DNA of 64,000 nucleotides from Pontibacter sp. FD36 (lineage in GTDB: Bacteria; Bacteroidota; Bacteroidia; Cytophagales; Hymenobacteraceae). Both the position numbers and the translations under genes were made by a program. The notes under the pieces were generated by a model that had not been told where the DNA came from, made no database searches, and worked only from the letters and a program-made list of their open reading frames with translations. Position 1 is the stretch's first letter. The number at the start of each line of letters is the position of its first letter. Below are positions 45,203 through 54,125 of the stretch, piece after piece. The DNA lies in contig NZ_JADPMP010000013.1 in NCBI RefSeq assembly GCF_015686655.1, positions 62,001 to 126,000 of the forward strand, given 5' to 3'.

Positions 45203-45247
45203 ACAAAGCAAAGGGGCGAATCTTTCGGATTCGCCCCTTTGCTTTGT
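45203..45247. terminator. bidirectional terminator after mla operon
   Basis: Positions 45203-45222 pair perfectly with 45228-45247 around a 5-base loop. The stem is GC-rich in the middle and A/T-rich at its ends. It lies between mlaD and the convergent HIT gene. Confidence 0.92.
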
Positions 45248-45264
45248 TACAGCCTTGCTATACC

Positions 45265-45663
45265 TTAAGCCGTGTATTCCTTCCGGATCTTTTCGGCTAC
45301 TTCTTCAAACTCTTCTTTACTGAACTTCTGTTTGTTGGCAAAGTTCATGTCTGCCATCTTATTCAGCGGTATCAGGTGCACGTGCGCATGGGGTACTTCT
45401 AGCCCTACCACCGCTACACCAATGCGCTTGCATGGCACCGCCTTTTCTACTGCAGCAGCCACTTTTTTGGCAAAGGCCATCAGGCCCAGGTATAGCTCGT
45501 CGTCCAGGTCGAACAGGTAGTCGATCTGTTGCTTAGGGATAACGAGGGTATGGCCTTTGGTCGTGGGAAACACATCCAGAAAGGCCAGGTAGCGATCATC
45601 CTCGGCTATTTTGTAAGCGGGGATCTCGCCTTTTACAATTTTAGTGAAGATAGATGGCTCCAT
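45265..45663 (-). CDS. HIT-family nucleotide hydrolase/transferase
   Basis: The 132-residue protein has the histidine triad HAHVHLIPL near residue 93-101 and the family opening FTKIVKGEIPAYKIAED. HIT proteins of this Hint-like group hydrolyse AMP-lysine-type phosphoramidates or dinucleotides. Its start lies 4 bases after the greA stop on the same strand, so greA and this gene form an operon. There is no signal peptide. Confidence 0.93.
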   Translation of the reverse strand: MEPSIFTKIVKGEIPAYKIAEDDRYLAFLDVFPTTKGHTLVIPKQQIDYLFDLDDELYLGLMAFAKKVAAAVEKAVPCKRIGVAVVGLEVPHAHVHLIPLNKMADMNFANKQKFSKEEFEEVAEKIRKEYTA

Positions 45664-45667
45664 AAGC

Positions 45668-46141
45668 TTAGCGACTAATTTCCAGTATTTCGAACTCGAT
45701 CTTACCAGCTGGTACGGTTATCTCGGCTTTTTCGCCGACTGACTTGCCCAATAATCCTTTACCGATCGGAGACTTTACCGAAATTTTGCCCGAAGCCAGG
45801 TCTGCTTCTTCTTCCGCTACCAGAGTATAGTCCATCACCATGTTGTTCTTCAGGTTCTTGATCTTCACCTTGGAGAGAATCAGTGCCTTGCTCGTGTCGA
45901 GGTTCGATTCGTCTATGAGACGCGCGTTACCAACCACTTCCTCCAGTTTGGCGATCTTCAGCTCCAGGTGCCCCTGTGCGTCTTTAGCAGCGTCATACTC
46001 GGCGTTCTCGCTTAAGTCGCCTTTGTCGCGTGCCTCTGCTAGCTGGCGGGCCACTTCTGAGCGGCCTTTTGTCTTAAGGTCGTGCAGCTCTTCCTTCAGC
46101 TTTTGTAAACCTTCAGCGGTGTAATAAGAAATGTTGCTCAT
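45668..46141 (-). CDS. greA: transcription elongation factor GreA
   Basis: GreA rescues stalled RNA polymerase by stimulating transcript cleavage. The 157-residue protein has the N-terminal coiled coil with acidic tip (KGDLSENAEYDAAKD, about 41-55) and the C-terminal FKBP-like domain ending GKIEFEILEIS. The only plausible -7 box upstream is TATATTTG at 46331-46324, and a strong terminator-like hairpin lies between it and the ATG. This layout suggests that greA is reached by read-through, with attenuation in the leader (inference). Confidence 0.96.
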   Translation of the reverse strand: MSNISYYTAEGLQKLKEELHDLKTKGRSEVARQLAEARDKGDLSENAEYDAAKDAQGHLELKIAKLEEVVGNARLIDESNLDTSKALILSKVKIKNLKNNMVMDYTLVAEEEADLASGKISVKSPIGKGLLGKSVGEKAEITVPAGKIEFEILEISR

Positions 46142-46172
46142 AATATGTCTTCACGTTTTAAAACACAAAAAC

Positions 46173-46209
46173 AAAAAGAACGGCTATGTGAAACATAACC
46201 GTTCTTTTT
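46173..46209 (-). terminator. terminator/attenuator hairpin in greA leader
   Basis: A 17-bp stem (46173-46189 with 46193-46209, one G-T pair) has a 3-base loop and on the minus strand is followed by TTTTTGTTTTTGTG. It sits 32 bases before the greA start, downstream of the only visible promoter box. Confidence 0.85.
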
Positions 46210-46318
46210 GCCTAATATGTTGATGATTAATTTTTTCTTCTTCAGCCTGGCTGCTTCAAAGCAAGCCGGGAATTCTGGGCAAGCCACATGCACACGGGCA
46301 TCCCCCAGTGGCACTGTG
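46173..46318 (-). ncRNA. candidate short leader RNA upstream of greA
   Basis: A transcript starting about 7 bases after TATATTTG (46331-46324) and ending at the hairpin would be about 145 nucleotides. Its 5' half is GC-rich and can form GCCAC/GTGGC with an inner ATGC/GCAT pairing and a second helix around GGCTTGC...GCAGCC. No known RNA family is recognised. E. coli greA also has a leader producing short terminated RNAs (GraL), which makes a similar arrangement plausible here. Confidence 0.4.
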
Positions 46319-46323
46319 TTGAG

Positions 46324-46331
46324 CAAATATA
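46324..46331 (-). promoter_or_regulatory. -7 box of greA leader transcript
   Basis: The minus strand reads TATATTTG, an exact TAnnTTTG. A TTG lies 16 bases upstream, shorter than the usual 19-20. Confidence 0.5.
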
Positions 46332-46459
46332 CAAATTTATTTTAATACAAAATTTTTCTGCAATACTTATTTGCAAGCCTCTGAAGGCAATCTTTTAAGT
46401 GCCAACATCTCTTTTATACGTAAACCCGGCAGCATAGGACAGCCCCGGGGCAGGTATTC

Positions 46460-47413
46460 TCAAGAAAGCTTTCCAGCCTCCTGCAAGGCCCGTATTTTCT
46501 GTACCAGCACCTCGTTTATCTTCACATAAGACTCGTGGGTCCAGCCAGCGATATGGGGCGTGAGCACCACATGATCAGCCGATCTCAGGTAATCGAAGTT
46601 ACGGCTTTGCTCCTCGGTCAGACTCTGAAGCTTTTCATTTTCAAGCACGTCTAGTGCTGCTCCTTTAAGCATGCCCGTTTGCAGATGCCTTACGAGCGCT
46701 GACTGGTCTACTACCTCCCCGCGGGAGGTGTTCATGAACCAGATCGGCTTGCTGAAGCCCTGGAAAAAAGCATCATCCGCGAAGGCCCGGTTTTCGGGAA
46801 TATAGGGTATATGCAGACTCACGATATCAGCTTCTACCTGTAAAACTTCGAGCGACACAGGCTCAGCCGGAGCAGAGATCTTTTCAGGGGCGAAGCGGTC
46901 GTAAGCCAGGATACGGCACCCGAAGCCACTCAGCACACGGGCAAAGCTTTGCCCCATATTTCCGTAGCCGATGATGCCAACTGCTTTGCCGCTGATCTCC
47001 TCCCCCCTGTTTTCTTCGCGCAGCCATACCTTGTCGCGCACCTGCCGGTCGCCACGTGTGATGTTGCGCATCAGACTGAGCAGCATACCTAAGGCGTGCT
47101 CCCCAACCGCCTGCCGGTTGCCTTCATTGGCACCGATCAGCGCTATACCTCGCTCCTGCAGCGCTTCGGCATCGATGTTATCCAGCCCGGCACCTGCCCG
47201 TGCCACAAACCTGAGCTGATCAGCTAGCTTAATCGTTTCCGCTGTAATACGCAATTTGCTCCGCACGATCAGCCCCTCAAAACCCACTAAGGCATCGCAT
47301 ACCTCAATCGGCTTGATGTCCGGCCGATAATCATAGGCTATACCTATACCTTCCAGCATAGGAAACAGACTATCATGCACTTCGTCGATGATCAGGATGC
47401 TAGGTTTTGCCAT
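46460..47413 (-). CDS. D-2-hydroxyacid dehydrogenase, phosphoglycerate dehydrogenase-like
   Basis: The 317-residue protein (ATG at 47413) is an NAD-dependent D-isomer-specific 2-hydroxyacid dehydrogenase. The cofactor motif is GIIGYGNMG, the catalytic Arg lies in MNTSRGEVVD context, and the catalytic His is in HIAGWTHES. The substrate-side sequence VARAGAGLDNID resembles SerA. It lacks the C-terminal ACT domain of feedback-regulated SerA. It could make 3-phosphohydroxypyruvate for serine synthesis or reduce another 2-oxoacid. It starts 4 bases after mgtE ends and is probably in the rsmA-mgtE operon. Confidence 0.87.
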   Translation of the reverse strand: MAKPSILIIDEVHDSLFPMLEGIGIAYDYRPDIKPIEVCDALVGFEGLIVRSKLRITAETIKLADQLRFVARAGAGLDNIDAEALQERGIALIGANEGNRQAVGEHALGMLLSLMRNITRGDRQVRDKVWLREENRGEEISGKAVGIIGYGNMGQSFARVLSGFGCRILAYDRFAPEKISAPAEPVSLEVLQVEADIVSLHIPYIPENRAFADDAFFQGFSKPIWFMNTSRGEVVDQSALVRHLQTGMLKGAALDVLENEKLQSLTEEQSRNFDYLRSADHVVLTPHIAGWTHESYVKINEVLVQKIRALQEAGKLS

Positions 47414-47417
47414 GGTG

Positions 47418-48770
47418 TTATAAATCATATAGCATATGCGCTACACCAAAGTAAATCGCCAGCCCCAGCAGGTCATTTGCAGTTGTAATAAAAGGTCCGG
47501 CGGCAACAGCAGGATTCACGCCCATCTTATCAAGCAGCATCGGGGTCAGCGTTCCCATCAGGGAGGCCAGCATCACAACCGAGAACAGCGCGACCGATAC
47601 TACCATCGACAGTTTCAGGTCCTGCCGGAAAAGGTAGGAGAAGCCGAAAACGAGCGCGGAAATAATCAGGGCATTCAGCAGGGCAACCAGAATGAGCTTC
47701 AGGAGACGCTGGGCGAAGTTCTCGAAGATCACGGCATTGGAAGAGAGCGTTTGAATGATGATGGAAGAGGACTGTATACCTACGTTACCACCCGTCGCAG
47801 TAATAAGCGGCACAAACAGCGCCAAAGCCGGTAGCATAGCAATGTCGGCTTCAAAGAAACCCATAAAATGTGCCGCCAGCAGACCACCTACCATGCCAAT
47901 CACGAGCCAGGGTATACGGGATCGCGAGATGCGGAACACACTGTCATCTTCCTCTACATTTTCTGAGATACCCGTCATGAGCTGGCGGCTGAGTTCGGCC
48001 TGTTCCTGCATTACATCGATCACGTCGTCGATGGTGATGCGGCCCAGCAAACGGCCCTGTATGTTCACGACAGGTATAGCCTCCAGGTCATATTTCTGCA
48101 TGACGGCCACTACCTCGTTTTCGTCCCGGAAAGACTCAATCGAAATCACGTCCTCATTATAAATCTCCTTTACCAGCTTATCATCTTTGGAGAGCAGCAG
48201 CGCTTTGATACTTAGTCGACCCAGCAGGATGTCGCGGTTATCCACTACGTATACCGTATAGATGCGCTCCACATCTTCCGCCTGCCGACGAATCTCTTCA
48301 ATACACTGCCGTACGCGCCAGTTGATGTTTACTTTGATAAGCTCTTTCGCCATCAGACCACCGGCACAGTCTTCTTCGTAGTGCAAGAGGTCTAGAATGT
48401 CATCCGCTTTCTCCTCATTTTCGAGTAGGGCGATCACCTCTTCACGACGCTGCACATTCATCTCGTTCAGAATGTCCACGGCGTCATCCGAGTCCATCAG
48501 GTTGACGTAGCGGGCTATTTCCTGGCTTGTGAAATAGGCAAGAAAATCTGTGCGGATGTCATAGTCGAGGTCACTGAGAATCTGTGAACCGATATCGGGA
48601 GGGAGGAGGTCAAGCACGTACTTCGACTCGTTGGTATCAAGCTCGTATAGCACCGTGGTGATGTCAGCCGGATACATGTCGGACATGGATTCGAGTATGA
48701 ACCCCTTGTCGTCGCGTGTGATCGCCTCTTCAACCTGTTCTATGTATTCACGTGTGATCTCTACCTGCAT
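47418..48770 (-). CDS. mgtE: magnesium transporter MgtE
   Basis: The 450-residue protein follows the MgtE plan: an N-terminal superhelical MgtE_N domain (about 15-130), a tandem CBS domain pair (about 135-255, with AGGLMAKELIKVN and AIPVVNIQGRLLGRITIDD), and five C-terminal membrane segments. The ion-pathway segment FVPLITATGGNVGIQSSS is intact. CBS domains close the channel when cytoplasmic magnesium is high. It starts 4 bases downstream of rsmA, within the same transcription unit. Confidence 0.94.
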   Translation of the reverse strand: MQVEITREYIEQVEEAITRDDKGFILESMSDMYPADITTVLYELDTNESKYVLDLLPPDIGSQILSDLDYDIRTDFLAYFTSQEIARYVNLMDSDDAVDILNEMNVQRREEVIALLENEEKADDILDLLHYEEDCAGGLMAKELIKVNINWRVRQCIEEIRRQAEDVERIYTVYVVDNRDILLGRLSIKALLLSKDDKLVKEIYNEDVISIESFRDENEVVAVMQKYDLEAIPVVNIQGRLLGRITIDDVIDVMQEQAELSRQLMTGISENVEEDDSVFRISRSRIPWLVIGMVGGLLAAHFMGFFEADIAMLPALALFVPLITATGGNVGIQSSSIIIQTLSSNAVIFENFAQRLLKLILVALLNALIISALVFGFSYLFRQDLKLSMVVSVALFSVVMLASLMGTLTPMLLDKMGVNPAVAAGPFITTANDLLGLAIYFGVAHMLYDL

Positions 48771-48774
48771 GGTA

Positions 48775-49554
48775 TTATATGTTCTGCTCTACGAGCTGGG
48801 TCAATGCTATAAAATCCTCTACTGACAGCTGTTCCGCTCTTTTGTCAAAAACGGGCTGCGTAGTCACCTCCGGTGGGAGATTAAATGTCTTGAGGCAGTT
48901 ACGTAGCGTTTTGCGCCTTGTTCCAAAACTGTTTTTCACCACCGAGAAAAAAAGCTTTTCATCACATGGCAAACTCTTTCGGTCATTGCGTACCACACTG
49001 ATCACGCCTGACTTTACTTTGGGTGGTGGGTGAAACACGTTTTCGTGCACGGTGAACTTATAATCAATGGTATAGAAGGCTTGCAGGAGCACACTTAAGA
49101 TGCCATAAGCTTTATTACCCGGAGGTGAAGCCAATCGTTCCGCCACTTCCTTCTGGATCATGCACACGACCTCTGGCACCACATCGCGGTGTTCGAGTAC
49201 CTTGAAAAAAATCTGGCTGGAAATGTTGTAAGGGAAGTTACCGATGATGGCAAACTTACCCGGGAATAGTTTGCTCAGGTCCGTCTTCAGAAAGTCGGCC
49301 GAAATAATGCGGTCGCCCAAAGCCGGAAAGTGCTGCTGCAGGTAGGCAATGGACTCGCGGTCGATGTCCAGCACCGTGGTGCGGTACTCCTTATGCTCGA
49401 GCATGTACTGCGTAAGCACTCCCATGCCCGGGCCGATCTCCAGCACATCCTCTACTCCGCCGGGCAAAGTCAGTTGCTCCACAATCTTGCGGGCGATGTT
49501 CTGGTCGACCAAAAAGTGCTGGCCTAAGTGCTTCTTCGGACTTACTTTGCTCAC
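48775..49554 (-). CDS. rsmA: 16S rRNA dimethyladenosine transferase RsmA (KsgA)
   Basis: RsmA dimethylates two adjacent adenosines near the 3' end of 16S rRNA during 30S maturation. The 259-residue protein has KKHLGQHFLVD at its start, the SAM-binding motif VLEIGPGMGVLT and the catalytic IGNFPYNISS (NFPY) segment. It leads the operon rsmA-mgtE-dehydrogenase. A well formed promoter for it lies 140 bases upstream, overlapping the first codons of the divergent pepA. Confidence 0.96.
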   Translation of the reverse strand: MSKVSPKKHLGQHFLVDQNIARKIVEQLTLPGGVEDVLEIGPGMGVLTQYMLEHKEYRTTVLDIDRESIAYLQQHFPALGDRIISADFLKTDLSKLFPGKFAIIGNFPYNISSQIFFKVLEHRDVVPEVVCMIQKEVAERLASPPGNKAYGILSVLLQAFYTIDYKFTVHENVFHPPPKVKSGVISVVRNDRKSLPCDEKLFFSVVKNSFGTRRKTLRNCLKTFNLPPEVTTQPVFDKRAEQLSVEDFIALTQLVEQNI

Positions 49555-49693
49555 ATGCTATGCGTTATGGCACCGGCTTGTTGAGACAAATTCACCGGAA
49601 ACCCGTTATACCTTATTTATATGCGTCACCCGATCGCCATACCTGTGCGCGGGCTTTTTCGCATTACACTATATACTTACTATATTGCGTGCT

Positions 49694-49723
49694 CAAAGAT
49701 ACGAATGACAAATGCCAACACAA
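49694..49723 (-). promoter_or_regulatory. promoter of rsmA operon, inside the pepA start
   Basis: On the minus strand, TTG (49723-49721), a 19-base spacer and TATCTTTG (49701-49694) match the Bacteroidota consensus. The -33 part lies within pepA codons 4-5, so the two genes share this DNA. Confidence 0.65.
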
Positions 49724-51145
49724 CTCAAATACAATACATCGGTAGGTAAAAATACAGACGTAGCCCTGATTGTGCGGGCTGATCAGACGGATTCACTCGC
49801 AGAGCTAAGCTCAGACGAAACCGCCTACCTGAAACGTCAGCTAGAAGCAGAAGCGAGGATCGTTTCCCTGAACCGCTATACCCAACGGGTATACGTGGTG
49901 GTATACGCCGAGGGTAAAACAGAGAACGCCACCAGAGAGAACCTGCGCCAGGCGGGCTATGCCCTGCTCAAGCAACTCAAAGCCGACAAGGTAGAAGAGC
50001 TTGCCATTAAGGACCTCACCAAATCAGAAGCTAGTCCTTACCTGGCTGAGGGCCTATACCTGAGCAACTACCAGTTTCAGAAGTATAAGACCAAAAACAA
50101 CAAGCCAAATTCGCTGCAGACGATCGTGCTGACAGACGATAACCTGTCGGAATTTGACGTGATGGAGCTACAAAACGTGCTCGACGCTGTGACCGTAACC
50201 CGCGACCTGGTGAACGAGCCGAACAGCCACCAGAGCGCTTCGCAGTTCAGCGAGCAGCTCGTAGAGCTCGGTGAAAAAGCAGGTTTTACGACGCAGGTGT
50301 TTGACGAACTGCAGATACAGTCACTCAAAATGGGCGGACTGTTGGCCGTAAACCAGGGTAGTGAGGAACCGCCAACCTTTAATATACTGGAGTGGAAACC
50401 GGAAGGCGCTGCCAACAGCAAGCCTTATGTGCTGGTAGGCAAAGGTGTGGTATACGACACCGGCGGACTCAGCCTGAAGCCAACGCCGCAATCCATGGAC
50501 TACATGAAGTCTGACATGGCTGGCGCTGCTGCCGTGGCGGGTGTGATGTACGCACTGGCCAAGAACAATATACAGCTGCACGTAATCGCGCTTATACCTG
50601 CCACCGACAACCGTCCGGGCGGCAAGGCCTATGCGCCAGGCGACGTACTCACCATGCACAACGGCATGACGGTGGAGGTGCTCAACACCGACGCCGAGGG
50701 CCGCCTGATCCTGGCTGACGCCCTGAGCTTTGCGCAGAAGTATAAGCCAGAGCTGGTGATCGATATGGCGACCCTGACAGGAGCCGCAGCCCGTGCCATC
50801 GGCAAAGAAGGTCTGGTGGCGATGAGCAATGCTGGCGACGAGGTGATGACTGCCCTGAAAAAAGCAGGCGAAGCCGAGCACGAGCGCATCGTGGAGTTTC
50901 CACTTTGGGATGAGTATAAGAAACACATCGAGTCGGACATTGCCGACATCAAAAACCTGGGCGGTGCCGAGGCAGGCGCTATCTCAGCGGGTGTGTTCCT
51001 GGAGTATTTCACGGATTACCCTTGGGTGCATTTCGACATTGCCGGCACGGCCTATCTATTAGGTGAGGACTCTTACCGAGGGAAACTAGCCACTGGCTCA
51101 GGCGTGCGCCTCGTTTACAACTACCTTAGCTCGCAGGCTAACTAA
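49712..51145 (+). CDS. pepA: leucyl aminopeptidase, M17 family
   Basis: This two-zinc cytosolic aminopeptidase has 477 residues. The M17 core is complete: VLVGKGVVYDTGGLSLKP, MDYMKSDMAGAAAV and the signature NTDAEGRLILADAL, which supplies metal ligands. MATLTGAAARAIG is also typical. The N-terminal 160 residues form the regulatory macro-like domain. It begins immediately beside the rsmA promoter and is followed 7 bases later by pdxA, giving a pepA-pdxA transcription unit. Confidence 0.94.
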   Translation: MPTQLKYNTSVGKNTDVALIVRADQTDSLAELSSDETAYLKRQLEAEARIVSLNRYTQRVYVVVYAEGKTENATRENLRQAGYALLKQLKADKVEELAIKDLTKSEASPYLAEGLYLSNYQFQKYKTKNNKPNSLQTIVLTDDNLSEFDVMELQNVLDAVTVTRDLVNEPNSHQSASQFSEQLVELGEKAGFTTQVFDELQIQSLKMGGLLAVNQGSEEPPTFNILEWKPEGAANSKPYVLVGKGVVYDTGGLSLKPTPQSMDYMKSDMAGAAAVAGVMYALAKNNIQLHVIALIPATDNRPGGKAYAPGDVLTMHNGMTVEVLNTDAEGRLILADALSFAQKYKPELVIDMATLTGAAARAIGKEGLVAMSNAGDEVMTALKKAGEAEHERIVEFPLWDEYKKHIESDIADIKNLGGAEAGAISAGVFLEYFTDYPWVHFDIAGTAYLLGEDSYRGKLATGSGVRLVYNYLSSQAN

Positions 51146-51152
51146 GCAAAAA

Positions 51153-52175
51153 ATGGACAACAGACACAAAGCAAAAATAGGTATCAGCATCGGTGACACG
51201 AACGGCATCGGCCCGGAGATCATCGTCAAAACCCTTTCAGACCAGCGCATCCTCAACTTCTGCACCCCGGTGATCTACGGTTCTGCCGGTGTGATCAACA
51301 AGGTGCGCAAGGCCCTGAGTGCCGATCATTTCCATTATCAGCAAGTAGGCTCAGCACAGGAGCTTGTAGCTAAAAAAATCAACCTGATTAACTGTTGGGA
51401 AGAAGACATCGCCGTAGAACCAGGCACACCAAAGCCGGAGTCTGGCAAGGCATCGCTTGATTCGCTAATGGCCGCCTGTCAGGATTTGAAAGCTGGTCTG
51501 CTGGACGGTCTAGTGACAGCCCCTATCGACAAAGACAATATTCAGTCCGAGGAATTCAAATTCCCGGGCCATACCGAGTTCCTGACCTCCTACTTCGACG
51601 CTGCTGACAGCCTGATGCTGCTCGTAGCCGACGACTTGCGTGTCGCCACGGTAACGGGTCATATACCTGTAAAGGAGGTAGCGACCAAGCTCAACTTCGA
51701 CCTGATCATCCGCAAGATCACCATCCTGCAGGAGTCGCTGCGCCGTGATTTTGGCATCCTGAAACCACGCATTGCGGTGTTGGGTCTCAATCCGCATGCC
51801 GGTGAGAAAGGACTACTGGGTACAGAGGAGACAGAGATCATTCGTCCGGCAGTGATGCAGCTGAAAGACAAAGGACATCTGGTATTTGGCCCCTACCCAG
51901 CCGACGGCTTCTTTGGCATGCGCATGTACAAGCAATTCGATGCGGTGCTAAGCATGTACCACGACCAGGGACTTATCCCTTTCAAGACACTAGCCATGGA
52001 AACAGGGGTAAACTACACGGCAGGACTGCCGATCGTGCGCACCTCACCGGACCACGGCACGGCTTATGACATAGCCGGCAAACACACAGCCGATGAAACC
52101 TCTTTCAGAGAAGCGTTGTTCCTTGCCTGCGACATCATAAAAAAGCGCCAGACAGAGCAAAAGCCTGTTTTATAA
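51153..52175 (+). CDS. pdxA: 4-hydroxythreonine-4-phosphate dehydrogenase PdxA
   Basis: PdxA acts in the DXP-dependent pyridoxal phosphate pathway, oxidising 4-phosphohydroxy-L-threonine. The 340-residue protein starts with the standard ISIGDTNGIGPEI and has the metal-binding His sites in FPGHTEFL, the SMYHDQGLIPFKTL region and RTSPDHGTAYDIAG. It follows pepA by 7 bases. The next gene, yceD, has its own -7 box. Confidence 0.95.
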   Translation: MDNRHKAKIGISIGDTNGIGPEIIVKTLSDQRILNFCTPVIYGSAGVINKVRKALSADHFHYQQVGSAQELVAKKINLINCWEEDIAVEPGTPKPESGKASLDSLMAACQDLKAGLLDGLVTAPIDKDNIQSEEFKFPGHTEFLTSYFDAADSLMLLVADDLRVATVTGHIPVKEVATKLNFDLIIRKITILQESLRRDFGILKPRIAVLGLNPHAGEKGLLGTEETEIIRPAVMQLKDKGHLVFGPYPADGFFGMRMYKQFDAVLSMYHDQGLIPFKTLAMETGVNYTAGLPIVRTSPDHGTAYDIAGKHTADETSFREALFLACDIIKKRQTEQKPVL

Positions 52176-52210
52176 ATAGGGCTGCTATTTTATTTGTCAA
52201 AATAATGTTC

Positions 52211-52218
52211 TAATTTTG
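52211..52218 (+). promoter_or_regulatory. -7 box of yceD-rpmF-plsX
   Basis: TAATTTTG matches TAnnTTTG, 24 bases before the GTG start. A TTTGTCAAAA word lies 14 bases upstream, similar to that at the DUF1573 gene. Confidence 0.5.
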
Positions 52219-52241
52219 CGTCTTGCAATAAAAACACGGTA

Positions 52242-52790
52242 GTGAAAAAGCTTAGAGACTACGAAATCGGCATTGCCAAACTCGCGAATAAGAAGCACTC
52301 TTATGAGTTTGAGATGGACGATTCATTCTTCTCTTTGTTTGAGCAGGAGATCATACTGGGGGGAAAGCTACTGGCAAAGGTAGAGCTCGATAAGACCGAG
52401 TCGCTGCTGACACTGCATTTTGACATCAAAGGACATGTACGCCTCACCTGCGACCGCAGTCTGGAGGAGTTTGACCAGCCAGTGGACATAGAAGAGACAC
52501 TGCTGATCAAGTTTGGTCCTGAGAACGCCGAGCTGGACGAGGACTTGTGGCAGATTACGCCCGAGACACAGACACTCAATGTAGCACAGCACCTGTATGA
52601 TTACATAGGACTGTCGCTGCCCATGAAAAAGCTTCATCCACGTTTTGTGGAAGAGCTTGATGAAGAAGATGAAAGGGATATCCTGATCTACTCTTCACGC
52701 AAGGGAGGCGATAGTGAAAGTGAGGACAACGACGGTGATGACGATGACGACATTGATCCGCGTTGGGACGCTTTAAAAAACCTGAACTAA
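52242..52790 (+). CDS. DUF177/YceD-family protein
   Basis: The 182-residue acidic protein belongs to the DUF177 (YceD) family, which is almost always encoded beside rpmF and is implicated in 23S rRNA accumulation or L32 biogenesis. Recognisable segments are LTLHFDIKGHVRLTCDRSLEEF and the LSLPMKKLHP stretch. The C-terminal tail is highly acidic (DNDGDDDDDIDPRWDALKNL). The start codon is GTG at 52242. It leads the cluster yceD-rpmF-plsX-fabH. Confidence 0.9.
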   Translation: MKKLRDYEIGIAKLANKKHSYEFEMDDSFFSLFEQEIILGGKLLAKVELDKTESLLTLHFDIKGHVRLTCDRSLEEFDQPVDIEETLLIKFGPENAELDEDLWQITPETQTLNVAQHLYDYIGLSLPMKKLHPRFVEELDEEDERDILIYSSRKGGDSESEDNDGDDDDDIDPRWDALKNLN

Positions 52791-52844
52791 CAAGCAGTAG
52801 AATAATAAAGTATTAAATAACAGCAAGTAAATTTTTAACTAAAA

Positions 52845-53042
52845 ATGGCACATCCTAAACGCAAGATTTCGAAGACCAGAAGAGATAAGAGAAGAACTCA
52901 TCAGAAGCTCTCTGAGAAAGCGATTGCTATCTGCCCTACTACAGATACTCCTCACCTGTTCCACCATGCTTATGTGGTAGAAGGTGACCTGTACCACAAA
53001 GGCAAATTGGCGATCAAAAATTATACAACTAACGCTCAGTAA
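52845..53042 (+). CDS. rpmF: 50S ribosomal protein L32
   Basis: The 65-residue basic protein starts [19 protein letters not shown], the L32 signature. One Cys (ICPT) and two His (HLFHHAYV) remain where other L32 proteins have a zinc ribbon, so zinc binding is doubtful. It lies between yceD and plsX, the standard order. The gene has no heptamer copies and codons typical of ribosomal proteins. Confidence 0.97.
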   Translation: MAHPKRKISKTRRDKRRTHQKLSEKAIAICPTTDTPHLFHHAYVVEGDLYHKGKLAIKNYTTNAQ

Positions 53043-53092
53043 GCTTAGACTGTACTCTGTTTAGTTCTGTATAATTTAACCCCATCCAGTAC

Positions 53093-54037
53093 ATGAGGAT
53101 CGCCCTGGACGCTATGGGCGGCGACTTTGCACCCGAAGCAACTGTAAAGGGTGCTTTGTTAGCCGCAGAGCAGCTTGACACTGATTATGAAATCCTGCTG
53201 ATCGGCAAGGAAGAAGAAATCAATCCGCTGCTGAAAGAATATGGATACACAGGCACTGACATAAAAGTGATGAATGCCACCCAGGTCATTGAAATGGGAG
53301 AACATCCCACGAAAGCCCTGACCCAAAAGCCTGACTCCAGCATTGCTGTTGGTTATGGATTGCTGAAGGCCGGGAAAGCACATGCTTTCTGCAGCGCCGG
53401 CAATACCGGCGCCATGCTGGTTGGAGCCATGTTCAGCGTAAAAGCCACTGAAGGTATTCTGCGCCCCGCTATCGGTGGCCTGGTACCGAAACTAAGCGGG
53501 GGCTTTGGCATCATGCTCGACGTAGGCGCCAATGCTGACTGCAAGCCAGAGGTTTTGGAGCAGTTCGGTGAAATTGGCTCTATTTATGCCAAGTATGTAC
53601 TGGACATCGAAAAGCCTAAGGTTGGCCTGATGAACCTTGGCGAAGAGGAAGGAAAAGGAACTGTGAATACACAAGCAGCCCACCAGCGCCTCAAAGCCAA
53701 CCCGAACATCAACTTCATTGGTAACATCGAAGGACGCGATATGTTCAACGACAAAGCCGATGTAATTGTGTGCGATGGGTATACAGGCAACATCATCCTC
53801 AAGATGGCGGAATCCATCTACGACATCCTCAACGAGAAGAACATGCATGATCCGTTCTTCGACAAGTTTAATTACGAGGCCGTAGGTGGCAGCCCGATCC
53901 TGGGTATCAATGGCAATGCCGTGATTGGTCACGGGGTATCCAGCCCGAAGGCTATTTGCAGCATGGTGCTGCAGGCCCAGAAGATGGTAGCTTCCAACCT
54001 GTCAGAGCGATTTAAAAAGCATACAGGCGCCCAATAA
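53093..54037 (+). CDS. plsX: phosphate acyltransferase PlsX
   Basis: PlsX converts acyl-ACP to acyl-phosphate, the donor for PlsY in phospholipid synthesis. The 314-residue protein opens [20 protein letters not shown] and contains [34 protein letters not shown] and the [12 protein letters not shown] motif. It follows rpmF by 50 bases. A terminator-like hairpin separates it from fabH. Confidence 0.97.
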   Translation: MRIALDAMGGDFAPEATVKGALLAAEQLDTDYEILLIGKEEEINPLLKEYGYTGTDIKVMNATQVIEMGEHPTKALTQKPDSSIAVGYGLLKAGKAHAFCSAGNTGAMLVGAMFSVKATEGILRPAIGGLVPKLSGGFGIMLDVGANADCKPEVLEQFGEIGSIYAKYVLDIEKPKVGLMNLGEEEGKGTVNTQAAHQRLKANPNINFIGNIEGRDMFNDKADVIVCDGYTGNIILKMAESIYDILNEKNMHDPFFDKFNYEAVGGSPILGINGNAVIGHGVSSPKAICSMVLQAQKMVASNLSERFKKHTGAQ

Positions 54038-54063
54038 GGCGCTGGCTTCGGCCAAACATATTT

Positions 54064-54125
54064 CTTGGCACAAACTGTCTCCCTACTCTTTTTGCGGTAA
54101 CGACGGTTTGTGCCAAGTTTTTTTT
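54064..54125 (+). terminator. hairpin terminator between plsX and fabH
   Basis: CTTGGCACAAAC (54064-54075) pairs perfectly with GTTTGTGCCAAG (54106-54117) around a 30-base loop, followed by eight T. Because fabH is next on the same strand, it may be partial or fabH may have its own promoter. Confidence 0.75.

Larger units (their letters stand above)
46142..46459. other. greA upstream region, about 320 bases
   Basis: From the greA ATG upstream on the minus strand this region holds the terminator-like hairpin (46173-46209), a GC-rich segment with potential secondary structure (46255-46320), the -7 box (46324-46331), and then AT-rich DNA up to the stop of the dehydrogenase gene at 46460. A 19-codon ORF (MPVCMWLAQNS start) lies within the GC-rich part. 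No protein gene is convincing. Confidence 0.5.

Noticed and set aside
46212..46318. Possible SRP (4.5S) RNA because of a GAAGCAGCCAGGC segment
   Set aside because: The 5' partner of the SRP symmetric loop (CAGG before the tetraloop) is missing and the apical loop is not GGAA; the resemblance is limited to one strand.
46138..46326. 62-residue minus-strand ORF upstream of greA
   Set aside because: It needs a TTG start, overlaps the leader hairpin and has no recognisable protein features.
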